DNA of 64,000 nt from Prorocentrum cordatum. Its lineage: Eukaryota; Sar; Dinophyceae; Prorocentrales; Prorocentraceae. The number at the start of each line of letters is the position of its first letter. Within the stretch, counting starts at the first letter, position 1. The stretch covers positions 35,001 to 99,000 of the forward strand of contig CAUYUJ010020721.1 of the NCBI GenBank assembly GCA_963575745.1. The letters are read 5' to 3'. Under the pieces are notes generated by a model that saw only the letters and a program-made list of their open reading frames with translations, had not been told where the DNA came from and did not search any database. Shown one piece after another: positions 1-11,309 of the stretch. Made by a program: the position numbers and the translations under genes.

Positions 1-177
1 GAGCAGAAAGCACGTGACAGAACCAGACGGGCAGATTTGGCGGGTAGACCCTCAGGGGCGGGTGGCGGCTTGGGACGGCGGGCCCAGGCGGCCAGCCAGG
101 TCGGGCAGGCGGGTTGCTGAAGCGCGACCCCTGCATGAATCGCGAAGAAGTTTCGAACGATACCGAAATCCCCAAAT
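1..177. other. Unannotated leader sequence
   Basis: Unique-looking GC-rich sequence with no supported gene. It holds a GGGCGGGT-type motif that recurs near 3.65 kb and 12.06 kb. It ends at the CCGCCGACCCTG inverted end of the next element. Confidence 0.4.
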
Positions 178-403
178 CCGCCGACCCTGTTGGCGTGTGT
201 GAGGGGCTTCTCCGTTCGACTCGTCGTCTCCGTCGTCTCCGTCCTCCCCCTCCCAGGGCTCTCCTCCTCAAGCGCGCTACCCAAAGCGAAATTAAACGAC
301 GTCCTAATGGAGTCGAAGGGAAGCCCCTTCCCTTTGATCCCTTCCCCGCACGGGGGAGGGGGGGGGAGGGGGGGGGGGTCGTGGGGCAGATACGACGCCC
401 GCA

Positions 404-735
404 GGGGCGCGCTTTCCTCGAGCGGGCACGCACGGGATGTACTTCCTCCTCCTCCTGGTCCTCCTCCTTTTCCTCCTCCTCCTCCTCCTCCTCCTCCTGC
501 TCCTTTCCTCCTTTCCTCCTCCTCCTCCTCCTCCTCCTCCTCCTCCTCCTCCCGCAGAGGCGTCCCGGGAGCGGGTTCCGAGTCAAAATGCCGCCCCCCT
601 AGGGCGCATTTTCCTCGAGCGGGCACGCCCGAGATGCACTTCTTCCTCTTCCGGGAGCACGTCCCAATTCAGAATATCACATTCCCGGGGCGCACTTTCT
701 TCGAGCGGGCACACACAGGATGCACTTCCTCCTCC
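404..735 (+). repeat. Three copies of a ~47-bp motif
   Basis: The motif contains CTTTCCTCGAGCGGGCACGC followed by GATG(T/C)ACTTCCTCCTCC. Copies lie at about 404-450, 603-650 and 689-735. Each runs directly into a TCC tract, so the motif probably spread together with the microsatellite. Confidence 0.65.
445..555 (+). repeat. (TCC)n microsatellite
   Basis: Interrupted CCT/TCC triplets. All frames over it read as poly-Ser, poly-Leu or poly-Pro and should not be taken as genes. Confidence 0.9.
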
Positions 736-1199
736 TCCTCCTCCTCCTCCTCCTCCTCCTCCACCTCCACCTCCTCCTCCTCCTCCCTCCTCCTCCTACT
801 CCTCCTCCTCCTCCTCCTCCTCCTCCTCCTCCTCCTCCTCCTCCTCCTCCTACTCCTCCTCCTCCTCCTCCTCCTCCTCCTCCTCCTCCTCCTCCTCCTC
901 CCCTCCTCCTCCTCCTCCTCCTCCTCCTCCTCCTCCTCCTCCTCCTCCTCCTCCTCCTCCTCCTCCTCCTCCTCCTCCTCCTCCTCCTCCTCCTCCTCCT
1001 CCCCCCTCCTCCTCCTCCTCCTCCTCCTCCTCCTCCTCCTCCTCCTCCTCCTCCTCCTCCCTCCTCCTCCTCCTCCTCCTCCCCTCCTCCTCCCTCCTCC
1101 TCCTCCTCCTCCTCCTCCTCCTCCTCCTCCTCCTCCTCCTCCTCCTCTCCTCCTCCTGCTCCTGCTCCTCCTCCTCCTCCTCCTCCTGCTCCTGCTCCT

Positions 1200-1273
<74 letters not shown>

Positions 1274-1302
1274 GGCTCCTGCTGCTGCTCCTGCTGCTCC
1301 TG

Positions 1303-1366
<64 letters not shown>

Positions 1367-1384
1367 TCCTGCTCCTGCTCCTGT

Positions 1385-1424
<40 letters not shown>

Positions 1425-1470
1425 CCTCCTCCTCCTCCTCCTCCTCCTCCTCCTCCTCCTCCTCCTCCCA
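721..1470 (+). repeat. Long (TCC)n then (TCCTGC)n array
   Basis: About 750 bases of almost pure pyrimidine-rich repeat. TCC triplets run to about 1,155, then TCCTGC hexamers dominate about 1,155-1,420, and TCC returns. The long homopurine-homopyrimidine tract can form triplex DNA (known property). Predicted proteins over it are low-complexity artefacts. Confidence 0.95.
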
Positions 1471-1499
1471 CTCCTAGCCCTTTCGATCAGGGTCGGCGG

Positions 1500-1667
1500 C
1501 ACCGGCCGTCAGGCCTTTCCAATAAATCGTGAGAGCGGTCCAAGCGAGAGCGTGGTTCCTGACTGGAGAGCGGCGTCAAAAAAAAATACGCAAAATCCCA
1601 CGCGAGAGCGCGCTTCCTGCACACATTGTGGGGACATCCCGCACGAGAACGCGATGTTGTAATACAT
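1500..1667. other. Flank with GCGAGAGCG motifs
   Basis: No gene is seen. The stretch carries several copies of the dispersed motif 'GCGAGAGCGnGnTTCC' about 35-45 bases apart (about 1540, 1600 and 1640). Confidence 0.45.
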
Positions 1668-1893
1668 TGCGAGGTGAGGAGATATCAGGCGGGAGCCGTT
1701 GACGTTGTTGATGTGGATGTTGATGTTGACCTCTCACGATAGACAACTACATATTGTTGATACCCCCTCCGGTGACAATTATGTTTTTCAATTGAAATGC
1801 TTCCTCAAGCCACGGAACTCAAACTGGGTTGTTGGCGCCCGTATTACAACAACAACGGCTCCCGCTTGAAACTTCCTCACAATTCAGCCAAAA
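1668..1893. mobile_element. MITE-like inverted-repeat block
   Basis: The left end (from 1672, GTGAGGAGATATCAGGCGGG...) and the reverse complement of the right end (1848-1893, GTGAGGAAGTTTCAAGCGGG...) match at roughly three of four positions over about 38 bases. The inner part is an inverted copy of a family also seen at 3240-3440 and 5790-6000. No target-site duplication was identified and no protein is coded. Confidence 0.4.
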
Positions 1894-2160
1894 CCTCCGC
1901 TCCCGCCTTCGACTTCCTCGTACTTTATGCAGGCATCGCGCTCTCGCTTGGGACGACCATGCATTTTATTAACGGGTCGGTCTCTCGGCGCTGTGGAGTC
2001 GTGCTTTCGCTGGAGACGTGCTTGCAACTTCCAAAAAATCCCGCTTTTGCGCTGGAGCCCCCCGCAATTTACTCGAGCGCCGCGCCCCCGACACTCAGGC
2101 ACCCAGGAGTCGCGCTCACGCTAAGGACTCCCTCGCAGCTTACTGAGGATTCGGGATATC
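1894..2160. other. Unique spacer with reversed GCGAGAGCG motifs
   Basis: No gene is supported. The motif family of 1500-1667 appears here in reverse orientation (GCGCTCTCGC, GTGCTTTCGC, TTTTGCGC), again 30-45 bases apart. Confidence 0.4.
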
Positions 2161-2164
2161 GCTG

Positions 2165-2990
2165 CATGTCGTGGCTCCGTTGCAGCCCTTCGTGGCCCCT
2201 TTGCTGCCGTTCGTAGCCCCCCTCGCTGCCATTCATGGCCCCGTTGTGGCCCTTCGTTGCCCCAATCGCTGCCATTCGCGGTCCCGTCGCAGCCCTTCGT
2301 GGCCCCCTCGCTGCCCTTCGTGGCCCCGTCGCAACCCTCCGCGGCCCCTTCGCTGCCGTTCGCGGCCCCGTTGCAGCCCTGCTAAGCCACCTCTGGTCCC
2401 TTCGCAGCTCTTCGTGGGCCCGTTGCAGCCCATCGTGGCCCCCTCGCTGCCCGTCGTGGTCCCGTTGCGCCCCTTCGCGGCCCCATCGCTGCCCTTCGCG
2501 GCCCCGTTGCAGCCCTTCGCGGCCCCTTCGCTGCCTTTCGTGGCCCCATATACGCATCGCCTTCGTGGCCCCCGCTTGTTCGCGCCCGTCGTGGCCCCAT
2601 GCGCACGCGCTTCGTGGTCCCGCTGTCGCCCTTTGCGGCCCCCTCGCTGCCCTTTGTGGTTCCGGTGTTGCCTTCGCTGGCCCCGCCCTTGCCCTCCACG
2701 TCCCGATGTACGCGCGCCTTTCGTGGCCCCCGCTCGTTCGCGCCCGTCGTGGCCCCGTGCGCATGCCCTTCGCGGCCCCGCCGTCGCCCTTTGCGGCCCC
2801 CTCGCTGCTCTAAGTGGCCCCGTCGTCGCCCTCTGTGGCCCCGCATTATCTGCCCTTCGTGGCCCCCGCTCGTACGCGCCCTGCGTGGCCCCGTGCGCAT
2901 GCCCTTCGTGGCCCCGCTGTCGCCCTTCGTGGCCCCCTTCCTGCCCTTCGTGGCCCCGCTGTCGTTTTCGTTCTCGCTCTCGCTCTCGCT
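2165..2990 (+). repeat. ~18-bp minisatellite CCCTTCGTGGCCCC...
   Basis: Tandem degenerate units of about 18 bases with core CCCTTCGTGGCCCCNTCGCTG. Because the unit is a multiple of three, all six frames stay open and give long spurious proteins. A reversed relative (GGCCACGAAGG) lies at 11.79-11.96 kb. Confidence 0.9.
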
Positions 2991-3239
2991 CTAGTTCGTC
3001 GCCGTCGCCGCCGCCGCCGCAGCCGTCGCCGTCGCCGTCGCCGTCGTCGTCGTGGTCGGTCCCCTGTCCGTTCTTCTTGGGGTCGGGCTGTCGCCGATCA
3101 GCGCTGCCGCTGGCCAGGCCGTGCAGGGAAGAAATATAGACCCCCCACATGGGTACGATCGAAGAGAAGAGGGCGGGTATCGAAGGTTTGGGAAACACGC
3201 GCTGGCGGACACTCGAGCAGATAAGAGCGACAAATCTTA
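2991..3239. other. GCCGTC triplet run and unique spacer
   Basis: A CGCCGT/CGTCGC-rich run at about 2995-3055 is followed by unique sequence. No gene is supported. Confidence 0.4.
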
Positions 3240-3475
3240 AAATGAGCGTTGTTGTTGGTGTGGCTGTTGTTGTAACCCGGGGGCCAGGGGCACAATTTGG
3301 TGGCACCACACTTTCCTGCATAAAAACAAGATGCGGGCCTCGGGGGAAACACCTTAATTGAAACGTAGAACGGTCACCGGAGGGATCAATAATACTTGTT
3401 CTTCAGATGGAAGCGCAACAACAACAATCACAACACCACCATCAACACCAACAACACCAACAAAAATTATTTCAA
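3240..3475 (+). repeat. Dispersed CAA-tailed repeat, copy 2
   Basis: It shares a series of blocks with 5790-6010: TTGTTGTAAC, a G-rich segment, AATTTGGTG, TTGAAA, then GGATCAATNATACTTTGTT-like sequence running into CAACAA repeats. The inverted counterpart is at 1735-1885. There is no coding content. Confidence 0.6.
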
Positions 3476-3900
3476 GACGGTTCACTCTTACATCCTCACG
3501 TGTTGTTCAACACGTATATCCCAAACCGAAGACCTGAAACAAGGGGGAAATATTTGATGGAAGGAGGAAGGGAAAAGGATGGAACACGTGATCCGCTGGA
3601 GGGGGGCCAGGAGCAGAAAACACGTGGCAAAACTAGACGGGCCCATCGGGCGTGTAGACCCTAACGGGCGGGTCGGGAAGGCGGGCCCAAGCGGCCAGGT
3701 CGACAAGGCGTGTTGCTGAAGCGAGCTTTTTCGTGAATCGCGAGGACAGCCCGAGCGATAACGCGATTCCCAAATAAGTCGTGAGACGGACCAAAGCGAG
3801 AGCGTGAATCCTGTGTGTCAAGGGCGCGGCATCAAACTTATCCTGGCGACGGACCTAACCATATGCAGTTGTGGGTACCGCAATTGTGCATATTTTCCTC
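3476..3900. other. Unique spacer with GCGAGAGCG motifs
   Basis: No gene is supported. It carries forward copies of the GCGATNACGCGATTCC / GCGAGAGCGTGAATCC motif at about 3745-3815. Confidence 0.4.
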
Positions 3901-4034
3901 GGTGGAGCTCCCTATGGGGCCACGAAGCGCTGCACTGGGTGGGGGGGAACGCGGGCGGTAGAACTGGGGCCGTCGGGCGAACTCTGTATGGGGACACGAA
4001 ACGTCGTACTGGGTGGAGTGAAAATGCAAAATTT

Positions 4035-4071
<37 letters not shown>

Positions 4072-5560
4072 GTGTGGGACGTATGCGGGCGGTCCCACTG
4101 GTGGCTTCGGTGGAGCTCCCTATGGGGCCACGAAACGTATGAGGGGTGTGCCACATTTGGTTTCCAGGAGGCATGCGGACGGTCCCACTGGGGGCTTCGG
4201 TCGAGCTCCCTGTGGGGCCACGAAGCTCTGCACTGGGTGGGGGGGAACGCATGCGGGCGGTAGAACTGGGGCCGTCGGGCGAACTCCCTATGGGGCCACG
4301 AAACGCCGTACTGGGTGGGGAGAAAATGCAAAACCTGGCGTGTGGGACGCACGCGGGCGGTCCCAGTGGAAGCTTCGGTGGAGTTCCCTATGGGGCCACG
4401 AAACGTATGAGGGGTGTGCCAAATTTGGTTTCCGGGACGCATGCGGACGGTCCCACTGGGGGCTTCGGCGGAGCTCCCTATGGGGCCACGAAGCGTTGTA
4501 CTGGGCGGGTGAAAATGCCAAATTGGGTGTCCGAGACGCATGCGGACGGTCCCACCGGGGGCTTCGGTGGAGCTCTCTGCGGGGTCACGAAACGCCGTAG
4601 TGGGTAGTGTGAAAATACTAAAATTGTGTTTCAGGGACGCATGCGGACAGTCCCACTGGGGTAGGGGCTTCGGTGAGGCTCTCTATGGGGCCACGAAGCG
4701 CCATACTGGGTGGAGCGAAAATGCCAAATTAACGCTGTACTGGGCGTGGGGGACGCATGCGGGCGGTAGCACTGGGACCTTCAGTGGGGCTCCCTATGGG
4801 GCCACGAAACGCTGTACTGGGTGGGGGGACGCATGCGGACGGTAGCACTGGGACCTTCGGTTGGGCTCCCTATGGGGCCACGCAACGCTGTACTGGGTGG
4901 GGGGACGCATGCGGACGGTAGCGCTGGGACCTTCGGTGGGGCTCCCTATGGGGCCAAGAAGCGCTGTACTGGGTGGGAGGACGCACGCGGACGGTAGCAC
5001 TGGGACTTTCGGTGGGGCTCCCTATGGGGCCACGAAACGCTGTACTGGGTGGGGGGGGACGCATGCGGACGGTAGCACTGGGACCTTCGGTGGGGCTCCC
5101 TATGGGGCCACGAAACGCTGTACTGGGTGGGGGGATGCGGACGGTAGCACTGGGACCTTCGGTGGGGCTCCCTATGGGGCCACGAAGCGCTGTACTGGGT
5201 GGGCGCATGCGGGGTACCTGGGACCTTCGGTGGGGCTCCCTATGGGGCGAAGCGCTGTACTGGTGCGGAGGTAGCACTGGGACCTTCGGTGGGGCCCCAA
5301 TATGGGGCCACGAAACGCTGTACTGGGTGGGGGGGGCGCATGCGGACGGTAGCGCTGGGACCTTCGGTGGGGCTCCCTATGGGGCCACGAAGCGCTGTAC
5401 TGGGTGGTGGGGACGCATGCGGACGGTAGCACTAGGACCTTCGGTGGGGCTCCCTATGGGGCCACGAAGCGCTGTACTGGGTGGGGGGGACGCATGCGGA
5501 CGGTAGCACTGGGACCTTCGGTGGGGCTCCCTATGGGGCCACGAAACGTGTGAGGGGTAT
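3900..5560 (+). repeat. ~76-bp satellite array
   Basis: About 20 tandem units share GGTNGNACTGGGNCCTTCGG, GCTCCCTATGGGGCCACGAA and GCTGTACTGGGTGG. The period is 70-78 bases from about 4.7 kb on. The first kilobase has longer, more diverged units of about 90-140 bases with an extra AAAATGCNAAATT segment. All frames give repetitive spurious proteins. Confidence 0.92.
4036..4077 (+). repeat. (GT)n microsatellite inside the satellite
   Basis: A run of TG dinucleotides sits inside one long unit of the 76-bp satellite, which shows local microsatellite birth within the array. Confidence 0.9.
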
Positions 5561-5789
5561 GCTTAAACGGGTGATGCTGATGATGATGGTGATGGAGGGG
5601 GGAGAAGGGGGAGGAGGAGAGGAGAGGAGGAGGAGAGGAGGAGGAGAACGCGGAACGACGTCTCTTCAAAACGAGGACCCAACACCACAGGATGGTTGGG
5701 AACAAATTGCGGAGACCTCCCACGCGAGAGCGCAATCTTCGTAACGTGTGAAGAAGTCCCGCGCGAGAGCGCGACTTGGAACTCTAATT
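5561..5789. other. GA-rich spacer and GCGAGAGCG motifs
   Basis: ATGATG and GGAGGA purine repeats at 5565-5645 are followed by two forward GCGAGAGCGCGA motifs near 5723 and 5763. No gene. Confidence 0.5.
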
Positions 5790-6215
5790 CGTCAGGAAAT
5801 ATTAGGCGGGAGCCTTTGCTGTTGTAACTCAGGGGCGCGGGGCAAACTTTGGTGACCCATCGCTTTTCCCTGATCAAGAACAATCTGCGAGCCCCTGGAA
5901 GGGTACTTCACTTGAAAGAAACACAGTGTGCCCACGAAGGGGATCAATCATACTTTGTTTTTTACACATGAGAAATCAACAACAACAACAACAACAACAA
6001 CAGCAACAACAACAACAACAACACCAACACCAACACCAACACCAACACCAACAACAACTCCAACAACAACAACAACGCCAGCAACAACACCAACACCAAC
6101 ACCAACACCAACACCAACAACTCCACCACCAACAACAACACCAACGGCAACACCACCGCCAACACAACAAAAACCAACACAAACACCAACACCAACAACA
6201 GCAACAACAGCTATC
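5790..6215 (+). repeat. Dispersed CAA-tailed repeat, copy 3, with CAACAA/CAACAC array
   Basis: The left part (GGCGGGAGCC, TTGTAACTCAGGGGCG) matches the family at 1668-1893 and 3240-3475. From 5978 it runs into about 235 bases of CAACAA and CAACAC triplets, which translate as poly-Gln or poly-Thr. Confidence 0.7.
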
Positions 6216-7090
6216 ACTTTACCCGAACGCTCAGTGTTCTCACCAGTGCCAGGGTTTTCATGCGACGCCAGCCAATACCCCCACTTTGTGGGGGGGCAGT
6301 GCAAGCTCTACCAAATATCCACACGACTCTTCGCCACCACCCACACCCAGCTTCCCGCCCTATGACGTTCGGACACTTCACTTCGTGGCCTGCGGACGAC
6401 CGTGGCTACTACACTGGCGTGGAGTACACACCCACAGAAGTTGTTAAGCCTACGTTCGTACACCCACAGAAATTTTGAAAAGTCGTGCAGGTGTTTTTCG
6501 AGGACCTACGGTGCGATTCGTGTGATTTTATGATGCGCGGTGCTAAAATTCTTAAGAAGCCCAATGGTTTTTGGAGATTTCGGCGTGCGCGCGCGAAGAA
6601 AAAACGAATGTGTCCCGCATGGTATTATTTGACAGGGATGATGGCCCTGGCAGGTGCGCAACCGTTGTCGCAGAAGTTCGAAAAAGTTGCTCGCAAAAGC
6701 CCGTTTGACAGAAATGTTTAAAAAGTGTTGGGTTTCCTACGAATCCGCAAGAGCGCGCGGGATGAGATTTTGACAATTTTTTGTTGAAAAACCATTGGTT
6801 TTTTGATGTTTTTATGTTAAAATCGCTGCGAACACTAAGGTTTTGGAAGGATTTCGTCTTGCGCGCGCGAATGTCCACTTTACCTTATTTTTTGCAAGGG
6901 ATTCTTGAAATTTGATTATATTAGAACAAGAAATGTCATTTTCTATTGTTTTTTGCAAGGGAAAGCGGATTACAACAAAACAACCGGATCCTGTACACAC
7001 CCTCTTTTCTGAGGCTTCCTCACGAAAATGATGAAAATGTAGCTGCGGCCTAGGCGGCGCAGGGGGGGCGCGCACCAGGGGGCCCAACAA
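6216..7090. other. A/T-richer non-coding stretch
   Basis: No convincing gene. Base composition is clearly more A/T-rich than the neighbours. Two similar segments (GTGCGCGCGCGAAGAAAAAA near 6585 and TTGCGCGCGCGAATG near 6860) hint at an old duplication. Confidence 0.4.
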
Positions 7091-7440
7091 TAATTATTCT
7101 TTAGAATAAATAATGTTCAACAGCAACAACAACATCACCAACAACAAACGAACGCCGGCTTTGTGAGCCCCTTCATCTGGGGAAAACTGCTCCGTCGCTC
7201 CCCACGGGAGGTACGCCGGGTTTATGACGCCCCCTTTTGGGAAGGGGGGGGAGCAACGCATCGCATCGCACCGACTTCCTGGCTGGCCTCCAATGGGAAT
7301 TGATTCAGTTAGCAGATCCCATCGAGGAGGCTAAGGCGCCTGCAAGCGCCGAATCGTCCCAGGCCATGCCGTCCCCACGCAAGCTCGGTATCTACCAAAC
7401 CATAATGAAGAATCCCTACTGGGGAACCTTTTTATGCAGC
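7091..7440. other. Spacer with inverted GATGCGATGCG module
   Basis: It contains GACGCCCCCTTTTGGGAAGG and GCATCGCATCGCACC (7228-7270), the reverse complement of a module at 11.31-11.39 kb. No gene is seen. Confidence 0.45.
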
Positions 7441-7854
7441 AATCCGGACTAGAAGAATTATGATCAGGAGTCCCTTTTGAAAAACCCTTACTACGTAATC
7501 CTTACTAGGAGACCTTAAGCAAGAATCCTTACTAAGGGACTCTTACTCAAAGCTCCATATTAAAGAAGCCTTACTACGGGATTCATACTCGAAGGTCCTT
7601 ACTTAGATTACCCGAATCCGAAACCCTTACTATGGGAATATCACTGAAAAGTTCTTTCTCGGAAAACCAGAGTCAAGAACCCTTACTAGGGCAATATCAT
7701 TCAACAGTGTTTACGAAGAGCCTTAATAACGAACCCTTGCTACAGGACTCGTACTGAAGAGTCCTGACTAAGAGCGCCCTCGTAAATAACCACTATTGAG
7801 CAATATTACTCGAAAGTGCTCACTAAGGAAAGCTGAATAAGGTTTTCGAACGAT
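7441..7854 (+). repeat. TCCTTACTA satellite, left part
   Basis: Degenerate units of about 20-50 bases with the core AATCCTTACTA(C/A)GGGACTCNTACTCAA. The same array resumes after 9010, so the sequence between is an insertion. Confidence 0.8.
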
Positions 7855-9010
7855 GGGAATATTAGAGAGAGCGTGATCCACCGCCGCTTTACTGTGGAAA
7901 ATTGCCGCCCTCTTCCTCCGGAGCCCGGAGGTCCCCCCCCCTCCCCTCCGAAAATCCCCCCCCCCTGCTGGAACCCCTCCCCCCTCTCCCCTGGCAACCC
8001 CCCCCCCTCCCCTAACCCCCTTCCCCCCCCCTCCCCATCGAAAACCGGGGGGGGTCACTACCGGTTTGAACCCCCCCCCCCCTCGAAAACCGGAGGGGGG
8101 GTCACTACCGGTTCGAACCCCTCCCCACCCCCCCCACTCACCGCCAGCAAACGACTCCCGGTCCCTACCACCGTCCGCACCACATCCCCCACTGTTGTTC
8201 CCAGCACCACTGTCCTCACCACCACTGTCCCCACTGGTTCCACCACCGTCCCTACTGTCCCCACCAGTGCCCCCACCACTGTCGCACTGTCCCCACTGTC
8301 CCCACCACTGTTCCCACCACGGTTCCACTCTCCCCACTTTCTCCACGGCCCCAACCACTGCCCGACTATCCCCACTGTCCCACTGACTCCTCCGCTGTCC
8401 CACTGAGCTGTCCCACTGTTCCCACCACTGCCCCCAATGTCCGCACCACTGTCCCCACTGTACCTCTGTCCCATTGTCCCACTGCCGTCCTCGCCACCGC
8501 CTTCACCACTGTCCCCACCACTGTACCCTCCACTGTCCCATTGTTTTCACCTCATTCCCACTGTCCCCACACCACTGTCCCCACCACCACCGTCCTCACC
8601 ACTGTCCACTGTCCCCACTGTTCCCACCATTGTCCTCACCACTGTCCCCACCACTACCGTCCCCACCACTGTCCCACTGTCCCCACCTCTGTCCCGCTGT
8701 CCCCTCACCACTGTCCCAATCACCACCGTCCCCACCACTGTCCGCACCCCCCCCTCGGTTTTCGAGGGGGGGGGGGGTTCGAACCGGTAGAGACCCCCCC
8801 CCGGTTTTCGAGGGGGAGGAGGGGGGGGGTTCGAACCGGTAGTGACCCCTCCCTTTTCATGATGAACTGGGGGGGGGGGGGGAGGGGTTCGAACCGGTAG
8901 TGACCCCCCCCCCGGTTTTCCGGAGGGGGGGGTGGAGGGGTTCGAAGCGGTAGTGACCCCCCCTGGTTTCCGCCAGCACCGGTAGAACACGCTCTTTCGA
9001 ATATGACCCA
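7855..9010. mobile_element. Foldback-like insert in the TCCTTACTA satellite
   Basis: The left end (7855-7885, ATATT then AGAGCGTG and ACCG) matches the reverse complement of the right end (about 8975-9010) at about 24 of 28 bases. Inside, GGTCACTACCGG(T)TTCGAACC occurs twice near the left, and its reverse complement GGTTCGAACCGGTAGTGACC occurs about four times near the right, giving a second nested inverted repeat. Between them is a C-rich CCCCACTGTCCCCACCA satellite. No transposase is encoded. Foldback-type mobility is inferred from the structure. Confidence 0.5.
8160..8745 (+). repeat. CCCCACTGTCC minisatellite
   Basis: Degenerate units of about 9-20 bases: CCCCACTGT, CCCCACCACTGT and CACCACCGTCC. 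They are confined to the centre of the foldback-like insert. Confidence 0.85.
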
Positions 9011-9600
9011 CTAGTCCTTACTGAGAGAACCTGAATGGAGATTCTTGGCCACGTGACTATTACTTCAGAGTCCTTACTAACAACACCATACTGCAGCAAC
9101 CTTTACTACGGAACTCTCACTCAAGAGTCCTTACTGAGAGCACCTGAGTTAAGAAACTTTACAACGGGAGTATGACTCGAGTCCTTGCTAAGACAACCTA
9201 ACTGACGAATCCTAGCTACGGGACTCGTACTGAAGAGTCCTTACTAAGAGCGCCTGAGTGAATAATTCTAAATACGGGGCTCTAACTCAAGGGTCCTTCC
9301 TGAGAGAACCTGGGTAAAGCGACGCAGAGTACTACTCAAGAGTCCTTAACAAGAGAACCCTCATAAAGAATCCTTGCTACGGGAGTCTTACTCACGAATT
9401 CTCCCTAGGAGAACCTGAATGAGGAAATCTTACCACGGGACTCTTATTCAAGAGTCCTTACTAAAAAGAACCTTGGTACATAAGCCTTACTAAAAAATGT
9501 GACCCACGAGTCTCACTCATGAATCATTCCATTACTCAACAATCCTTACCAAGATGCCTTACTACGGAATGTTGCTCAAGAGTCCTTACTCAGAGAACCC
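9011..9600 (+). repeat. TCCTTACTA satellite, right part
   Basis: It continues the array of 7441-7854 in the same orientation, with units such as CAAGAGTCCTTACTAAGAGA and CCTGAAT. No gene. Confidence 0.8.
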
Positions 9601-10194
9601 ACATACCCATTCCTTCCCATGGGAGTCATACCATCATCAGCAGCAGCAACACCACCATCCTATTCATCACCACCACCAGCATAACCATCATTATCACACC
9701 ATGATCATCACCATCAGCATCAGCATCAACGTCATCAGCACCCACATCATCATCAGCAGCAGCCTCACCATCATCAGCAGCAGCAGCCTCCTCACCATCA
9801 TCGGCAACATCATCAGCAATATCCCCATCATCGTCGTCGTCGTCATCATCATCATCATCATCATCACCAGCACCATCAGCATCAGCGTCGTCGCCATCAT
9901 CATACCAATCATCGTCATAATCATCGCCATCATCATCACCACCATCGTTATCAGCATAATCACCACAGTTTTCAGCATCGCAGCCACCGCCACCCCTGCC
10001 ATCACCATCAACATCATCAGCAGCAGCCGCATCATCGTCGTCACCGTCATCGGCATCACCAGCATCATGATCAATAACAATATAATCATCAACATCACTG
10101 TCGTTCTCTTCGCCATCGTCGTCGCATTCATCGTCACCATACCTACCAGTGCCACTGGAATCAACACCCTCATCGCCGCCATCGCCATCACCAC

Positions 10195-10233
<39 letters not shown>

Positions 10234-10660
10234 AGCCAAAAGATCACCATAACACTCGCCAGCCGCATCATCAACAACAGCATATCAACCTCGCCAACAA
10301 AATCATAAGCGTCGTCAGCATCAGCAACACATGCACTATCATCATACTCATCATCAGCATCACCATCATCACCATCGCCATCCACATCATTCACAGATTC
10401 ACCGCTATCATCATCACCACCATCATCGGCATCAGCATCAGCAACAGCATCATCATCAGCATCAGCGTCAGCATCACCATCATCAGCATAATCATGCTCA
10501 TCATCATCAGCATCTTAATCATCATTATACTCAGCATCATCATCATTAGCATCTCCATCACCCTCGTTGTCATTATACTCGTGACCATTGTCATCATAGT
10601 CAGCATCAGTAGCATGCTCACCACCATCCTCACCCCGAACATCATCAACAACAACATGAT
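9601..10660 (+). repeat. CAT/CAG trinucleotide array
   Basis: About 1 kb of CATCAT, CATCAG, CAGCAG and CATCGT triplets. Frames read as poly-His or poly-Ile on plus and poly-Met on minus. Confidence 0.93.
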
Positions 10661-10674
10661 TCAACATCACCAAG

Positions 10675-10745
10675 GGCATAGGAGAGAGAAAGAGAGAGAG
10701 GGAGAGAGAGACAGATAAAGAGAGAGAGAGAGAGAGAGAGAAAGA
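10675..10745 (+). repeat. (GA)n microsatellite
   Basis: AG/GA dinucleotide run with few interruptions. Confidence 0.9.
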
Positions 10746-10930
10746 CAGCTGAATTCTTGAGCACGTTGCGAAGAACTATCCAGCGAGAGCTCGACTCCTG
10801 AGTAAAGTGTGCGGAAGGCTTGAGCGACAAATCTAAGCGACAGCGCGTAAATGGGGAAAGAAGATGACAGCAAGAGCGCAATTTCTGGGCAAATCGCAAG
10901 GACGTTTCGAACGAACGCGCGATTCATTAG
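10746..10930. other. Spacer with AGCGAnAGCNCG motifs
   Basis: Three or four relatives of the GCGAGAGCGCGA dispersed motif, about 40 bases apart. No gene. Confidence 0.4.
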
Positions 10931-11290
10931 AGGACTGGGGAGTCCCAACGGATCCGTTGGAATCCCTCTGAATACTGAGAAATTTTTCGGGCTCCGTCGG
11001 GATCCTCTGAAACCCAGAAGGATCCAAAAGATTCCTGAGGTCCAAAGACATCCACAGGAATCCGAATTCACTGGAAATTTGCAAACATCCGATGGAATCC
11101 GCAGGAATCCACAGGTTCCCAGAGGACTCCTTCAGAAATCCCCTGAACTCCGACATGAATCCTGAAAGATCCTCAGAAATCCATAGGAATTCAGAACACT
11201 CCGCATACATCCGTAGGAATCTCTTTGAATGCTCCGGATTCTCCAGAAATCCAGACGGATCCCCAGGAATGCAGGAATGCCAGGGATCCC
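10931..11290 (+). repeat. GGAATCC / GGATCC minisatellite
   Basis: Degenerate units of about 10-13 bases built on GGAATCCNNAGGAATCC, GGATCC and CCAGAAATCC. Confidence 0.75.
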
Positions 11291-11309
11291 ATTGGAATCT
11301 CGTAGGTGC

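Larger units (their letters stand above)
178..1499 (+). mobile_element. Composite inverted-end element, copy 1
   Basis: The block starts with CCGCCGACCCTG at 178-189 and ends with its exact reverse complement CAGGGTCGGCGG at 1488-1499. The left 200 bases (a GGCGTGTG motif, CGTC triplets, then a CAAAGCGA motif) match the copy starting at 20175. The right flank, up to CAATAAAT near 1525, also matches the flank of that copy. Most of the interior is TCC and TCCTGC simple repeat. No transposase is visible. It may be a non-autonomous element that captured or grew microsatellites. The mobile interpretation is inference; the shared ends are seen directly. Confidence 0.5.

Noticed and set aside
190-1662. 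Long open frames with poly-Ser/Leu/Pro/Cys
   Set aside because: They are translations of TCC and TCCTGC repeats, open in nearly every frame.
2069-3321. Long Arg/Gly/Ala-rich open frames on both strands
   Set aside because: The 18-bp unit is a multiple of three, so all frames stay open. No domain, no codon bias.
3800-5744. Gly/Trp/Thr-rich repetitive proteins
   Set aside because: Translations of the 76-bp satellite.
8770-8990. GGTTCGAACC as a tRNA B box or tRNA-derived SINE
   Set aside because: The motif is a self-complementary core repeated about every 50 bases. No A box or cloverleaf could be built around it.
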